From NCBI GenBank assembly GCA_038526915.1, contig JBCBGF010000001.1, forward strand, positions 1,054,001-1,118,000: a stretch of DNA of 64,000 nucleotides. The letters run 5' to 3'. Source of the DNA: JBCBGF01 sp038526915. Lineage in GTDB: Bacteria > Pseudomonadota > Alphaproteobacteria > Rhodobacterales > Rhodobacteraceae. This document shows positions 62,594 through 64,000 of the stretch, one piece after another. The stretch's first letter is position 1, and each line of letters opens with the position of its first letter. Both the position numbers and the translations under genes were made by a program. A model generated the notes under the pieces. It saw nothing but the letters and a program-made list of their open reading frames with translations, did no database searches and was not told where the DNA came from.

Positions 62594-63397
62594 ATGGCTG
62601 CCACGCTCTCGCTTTCCGACGTCTCGAAGATCTTTGGGGATACCAAAGCAGTCGATGATGTCTCCCTCTCGATCCAGCCCGGTCAGTTTGTCGGTGTGAT
62701 CGGCCGCTCCGGCGCTGGCAAGTCGACGCTCCTGCGCCTGATCAACCGTTTGATCGACCCCACTGCGGGGTCGATTTCGTTTGACGGGGTCGAAATCACC
62801 GCGCTCAAGGGCAAGGCGTTGCGGGCCTGGCGCCGCGATTGCGCGATGATCTTCCAGCAGTTCAATCTGGTGGACCGGTTGGATGTTCTGACCAACGTTC
62901 TGATCGGTCGCCTGGCCGAGCATGGGTTCCTCTCGTCAATGGCGATGGGCTTCACCGATGAAGAGCGCACCATGGCGATTGAGGCCTTGGACCGATTGGA
63001 TCTCGTGCCGCAGGCGTTGCAGCGCGCGGGCACCTTGTCGGGCGGCCAGCAACAACGCGTGGCGATTGCCAAGGCCTTGGTACAGCGCCCGAAAATCATG
63101 CTGGCCGATGAACCCATCGCCTCGCTTGATCCGGCAAATGCCACCCTCGTCATGGACGGTTTGCGCGACATCAACCGACACGACGGGTTAACCGTTCTGG
63201 TCAACCTCCACACCCTCGACACAGCGCGCGCCTATTGCGACCGGATCATCGCCATGCGCCTGGGCCGCGTGATGTTTGACGGCACAGCCGCCCAACTCAC
63301 CGACGACGTGGTGCGCGACATCTACGGGATCGACGGGCTGCGGGAATTTAACGAGGCCGTGACGTCAACACAGGCGCCCGTCGCTGTGCCGGCCTGA
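62594..63397 (+). CDS. phnC: Phosphonate-type ABC transporter ATPase PhnC2
   Basis: The 267-residue ATPase has Walker [22 protein letters not shown]-loop [14 protein letters not shown], signature [15 protein letters not shown], Walker [14 protein letters not shown] and H-loop [12 protein letters not shown]. It is close to PhnC1 in motif detail. It begins a second uptake operon next to cluster 2; the permeases must lie beyond the window. Confidence 0.92.
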   Translation: MAATLSLSDVSKIFGDTKAVDDVSLSIQPGQFVGVIGRSGAGKSTLLRLINRLIDPTAGSISFDGVEITALKGKALRAWRRDCAMIFQQFNLVDRLDVLTNVLIGRLAEHGFLSSMAMGFTDEERTMAIEALDRLDLVPQALQRAGTLSGGQQQRVAIAKALVQRPKIMLADEPIASLDPANATLVMDGLRDINRHDGLTVLVNLHTLDTARAYCDRIIAMRLGRVMFDGTAAQLTDDVVRDIYGIDGLREFNEAVTSTQAPVAVPA

Positions 63398-63439
63398 GCT
63401 TTTCAAAACCAACTGCCAACCAACCATGGAGACCCTCCA

Positions 63440-64000
63440 ATGCGACTTCTAACAACCACGGCGCTGATCGCGCTGACGGCCACCGGGGCAATCGCCGCCG
63501 ATTGGAAAGAAGACTATCAGGTGCTGAGGTTCGGCATTCTGTCCGGCGAAAACGAGAAAGACCGCATCGCGCGGTACACCCCGTTCGAAGAATACCTGGA
63601 AGCCGAACTGGGCGTCGAGGTCGAGATCTTCACCGCCGGCAACTATGACGGTGTGATCCAGGCCATCGCCGCGGATCAGATCGAGTTCGCCTTCTTCGGC
63701 TCGTCCTCGTATGCCGCGGCCTACACCGAAACCGAAGGTGGTGTTGAGCCGCTCCTGTCGCGTCTGCAGAACGACGATTCCACCGGCTACTATTCAATCG
63801 TCGTCACGCGTTGCGATAGCGGGTTGAACGACATCGCGTCGCTCGAAGGCAAGGTGCTGGCCTTTGCAGACCCGGATTCGACGTCCGGATATGCCGTTCC
63901 CTATTTCAACCTCGCAAAGGAAGTGGATGTAACCAGCTACTTCGCGGCCACCCCGTTCTCGGGCAGCCACGAGTCGGGCGTCCAAGGCGTGGTGAACGGA
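63440..64000 (+). CDS. phnD: Phosphonate-type binding protein PhnD2, N-terminal part
   Basis: ATG 63440, with GGAG upstream, starts a signal peptide (MRLLTTTALIALTATGAIAA). The 187 visible residues have LRFGILSGENEKDRIARYTP, YDGVIQAIAADQIEFAFFGS, SSYAAAY and the ligand loop FADPDSTSGYAVPYFNLAKE. It is cut by the right edge. Compared with PhnD1, the loop and the first lobe differ enough to allow another ligand (another phosphonate, phosphite or similar oxyanion). Confidence 0.9.
   Translation, partial: MRLLTTTALIALTATGAIAADWKEDYQVLRFGILSGENEKDRIARYTPFEEYLEAELGVEVEIFTAGNYDGVIQAIAADQIEFAFFGSSSYAAAYTETEGGVEPLLSRLQNDDSTGYYSIVVTRCDSGLNDIASLEGKVLAFADPDSTSGYAVPYFNLAKEVDVTSYFAATPFSGSHESGVQGVVNG

Overview
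The window looks like the chromosome of a Rhodobacteraceae (marine Roseobacter-type) alphaproteobacterium. The evidence is high-GC coding sequence, the housekeeping block murA / DUF2948 / hisD / UPF0262 / low-Mr phosphatase / infA / maf / RNase G / yacG typical of that family, and phosphonate (phn) operons with Rhodobacteraceae-style gene content. This assignment is inferred from gene order and protein style; no search was run.

Region by region: 0-7.3 kb holds two divergent arrays of exported proteins, including two caspase-fold (C14-like) peptidases, a TAXI-type binding protein, a DUF4384 protein and an OmpA-domain protein. 7.4-8.65 kb is a decayed IS3-family (IS407-like) element. 8.78-26.6 kb is accessory DNA stacked at the 3' end of a tRNA-Phe gene. 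An old remnant (8.78-10.0 kb) carries a DUF4145 gene split by a frameshift at a six-base A run. The younger island (10.0-26.57 kb) carries, left to right, a Detocs-type anti-phage two-component system (large kinase-like protein, lone receiver, receiver plus nucleoside-phosphorylase effector), a serine recombinase, a four-gene SGNH/membrane/hexapeptide/glycosyltransferase cassette, a satellite-like replication block (D5/VapE-like ATPase, three small proteins, AlpA-like protein) and a tyrosine integrase beside the tRNA. Matching 15-base att cores and repeated 9-base integrase arm-type sites mark both ends.

26.6-33.3 kb is the conserved housekeeping block, all on the minus strand, followed by tRNA-Thr(GGT). 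34-41 kb carries a TIM-barrel/methylglyoxal-synthase fusion, 4-hydroxybenzoate hydroxylase (pobA) and an RND efflux pump with its adaptor. 41.3-43.95 kb has a phosphonate-associated hexapeptide acetyltransferase, an unusual exported cytochrome c with a duplicated helical domain and a small exported protein.

44-64 kb is phosphonate metabolism. Cluster 1 is a complete uptake and C-P lyase set: phnC, D, E, E2, a divergent phnF, then phnG, H, I, J, a histidine-phosphatase-like gene, phnK, L, N, M. Directly behind it is a second, divergent set: phnF2, G2, H2, I2, J2, K2, L2, M2, then phnC2, D2 running off the window. The second set has its own operator palindrome (ATTCAT-N4-ATGAAT), present once before phnF2 and once before phnC2.

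The most striking observation is that PhnJ2 keeps most of the PhnJ fold motifs but has lost the CX2CX21CX5C cysteines that hold the radical-SAM [4Fe-4S] cluster and supply the thiyl radical. Its partners keep their key residues: the PhnI2 zinc histidines, PhnM2 metal motifs and both ATPases. This looks like a C-P-lyase-like machine that cannot use the known radical mechanism and may act on a different substrate.
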